Source: Bacteroidota bacterium
Lineage (GTDB): Bacteria; Bacteroidota; Bacteroidia; Bacteroidales; VadinHA17
DNA length: 5,323 nt
Assembly (NCBI GenBank): GCA_015222065.1
Contig: JADFUQ010000008.1
Span: forward strand, 1 to 5,323
Direction: 5' to 3'
How positions within the stretch are numbered: position 1 is the stretch's first letter; each line of letters starts with the position of its first letter. The position numbers and the translations under genes were made by a program. Below the pieces are notes generated by a model, which was not told where the DNA came from, searched no databases, and saw only the letters and a program-made list of their open reading frames with translations. Below are positions 4,803-5,323 of this stretch, piece by piece.

Positions 4803-5323
4803 ATGGATATGAAAAATAGTGCTTTTATGTTTATTATTCTTTTAACATTGTTTTATTTTAATAATATCGTGTATTCCCAATCCATACAAAGCTTGCAGAT
4901 AGAATTTGAACGATACCTTAAGGAAGAAAATAGAGAAGAGATTATAAAAGGTGTTATCTATTATCAGACTTCAGGAAATACAATAATTTCTGTTAAATAT
5001 CCAATTAATCAATGGCTAATTTTAAAAAAGAACGGAATGGATATATATTATCCAAAAAGTAAAAAAGTAATTAGATATATCACAAAAAAACCTATAACGC
5101 TTCCTTTTTTTCAATCTTTTTTAGGTGTGATGCAAAAGGATTACGGGTTAATGGGTATTGGATATAAACTTTCTCACTTTAACAATAGAGGAGATACCTT
5201 ATTTTCCTACTGGAAACCTCGAAAGATATTGTCTAAGGAAATGGGTAACCTCACAATAATAGACATTTCTAACAAAATTAACTACTCTGAAATTAAAAAT
5301 CCAGATGAATCATTAATAAGTAA
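4803..5323 (+). CDS. Exported LolA-like protein, 3' end outside the window
   Basis: The frame stays open for 173 codons from ATG 4803 to the right edge. A second ATG at 4809 is equally plausible; neither has a clear ribosome binding site. A signal peptide is evident (MKNSAF, hydrophobic core, probable cut at VYS before QSIQ). The mature part follows the pattern of LolA/LolB-fold proteins: an amphipathic helix (SIQSLQIEFERYLKEE), then strands with GVIYYQ, ISVKYPINQWLILKKNG, DIYYPKSKKVIRY, and later GDTLFSYWKPRK. In that fold an open beta half-barrel carries lipid or lipoprotein acyl chains across the periplasm. The assignment rests on pattern alone, and the C-terminal part needed to judge it lies outside. 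It could instead be another periplasmic protein that only shares this strand order. Base composition is notably AT-rich, with a run of seven T at 5105-5111. Confidence 0.72.
   Translation, partial: MDMKNSAFMFIILLTLFYFNNIVYSQSIQSLQIEFERYLKEENREEIIKGVIYYQTSGNTIISVKYPINQWLILKKNGMDIYYPKSKKVIRYITKKPITLPFFQSFLGVMQKDYGLMGIGYKLSHFNNRGDTLFSYWKPRKILSKEMGNLTIIDISNKINYSEIKNPDESLIS

Overview
The window is AT-rich bacterial DNA in which every believable gene is on the + strand. It suggests a Gram-negative member of the FCB superphylum or an allied uncultured phylum (WOR-3/Stahlbacteria- or Cloacimonadota-like). The reasons are a beta-helix surface protein with a type IX secretion (Por) sorting domain, a DUF5916 outer-membrane-type barrel protein, signal peptides ending in Ala-Gln or Ser-Gln, and intergenic spaces full of palindromic and heptameric repeats. 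Lineage is inference; there is no rRNA or other marker gene here.

Layout: (1) 1-1686, the 3' part of a CBM9-like plus DUF5916 protein, open at the left edge. (2) 1687-1989, a spacer made almost wholly of GTAGCC...GCAGGC palindromes and an AAAAGTG heptamer array. One palindrome appears split by a 131-bp nested insert with imperfect terminal inverted repeats and a CTTTA duplication. (3) 1990-2493, a complete DUF985 (cupin_5) protein. (4) 2494-2878, a second gene-free stretch holding a 52-nt perfectly paired three-way-junction element, a TTCGACAAGCTCAGGA-type dispersed repeat that creates a spurious ORF, and a consensus TTGACA/TATAAT promoter. (5) 2879-4240, a secreted parallel beta-helix protein with a C-terminal sorting domain. 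(6) 4318-4740, a small exported or membrane protein starting at TTG. (7) 4803 to the right edge, an exported LolA-like protein, open at the right edge.

Four or five of the five genes encode envelope or secreted proteins; the cupin is cytoplasmic and looks like an orphan between repeat clusters. The beta-helix gene has its own strong promoter. The two downstream genes follow at 77 and 62 bp with no visible terminator, so they may be co-transcribed with it.

The most interesting observation is two tandem arrays of five heptamers inside the beta-helix gene, one in the linker just before the type IX sorting domain and one inside that domain. Seven is not a multiple of three, and a gain or loss of one unit in the first array brings a stop codon in either case. 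This is the layout expected of a phase-variable switch on surface delivery, although the arrays are degenerate and may be frozen. I see no CRISPR array, toxin-antitoxin pair, defence genes, tRNA or complete insertion sequence.
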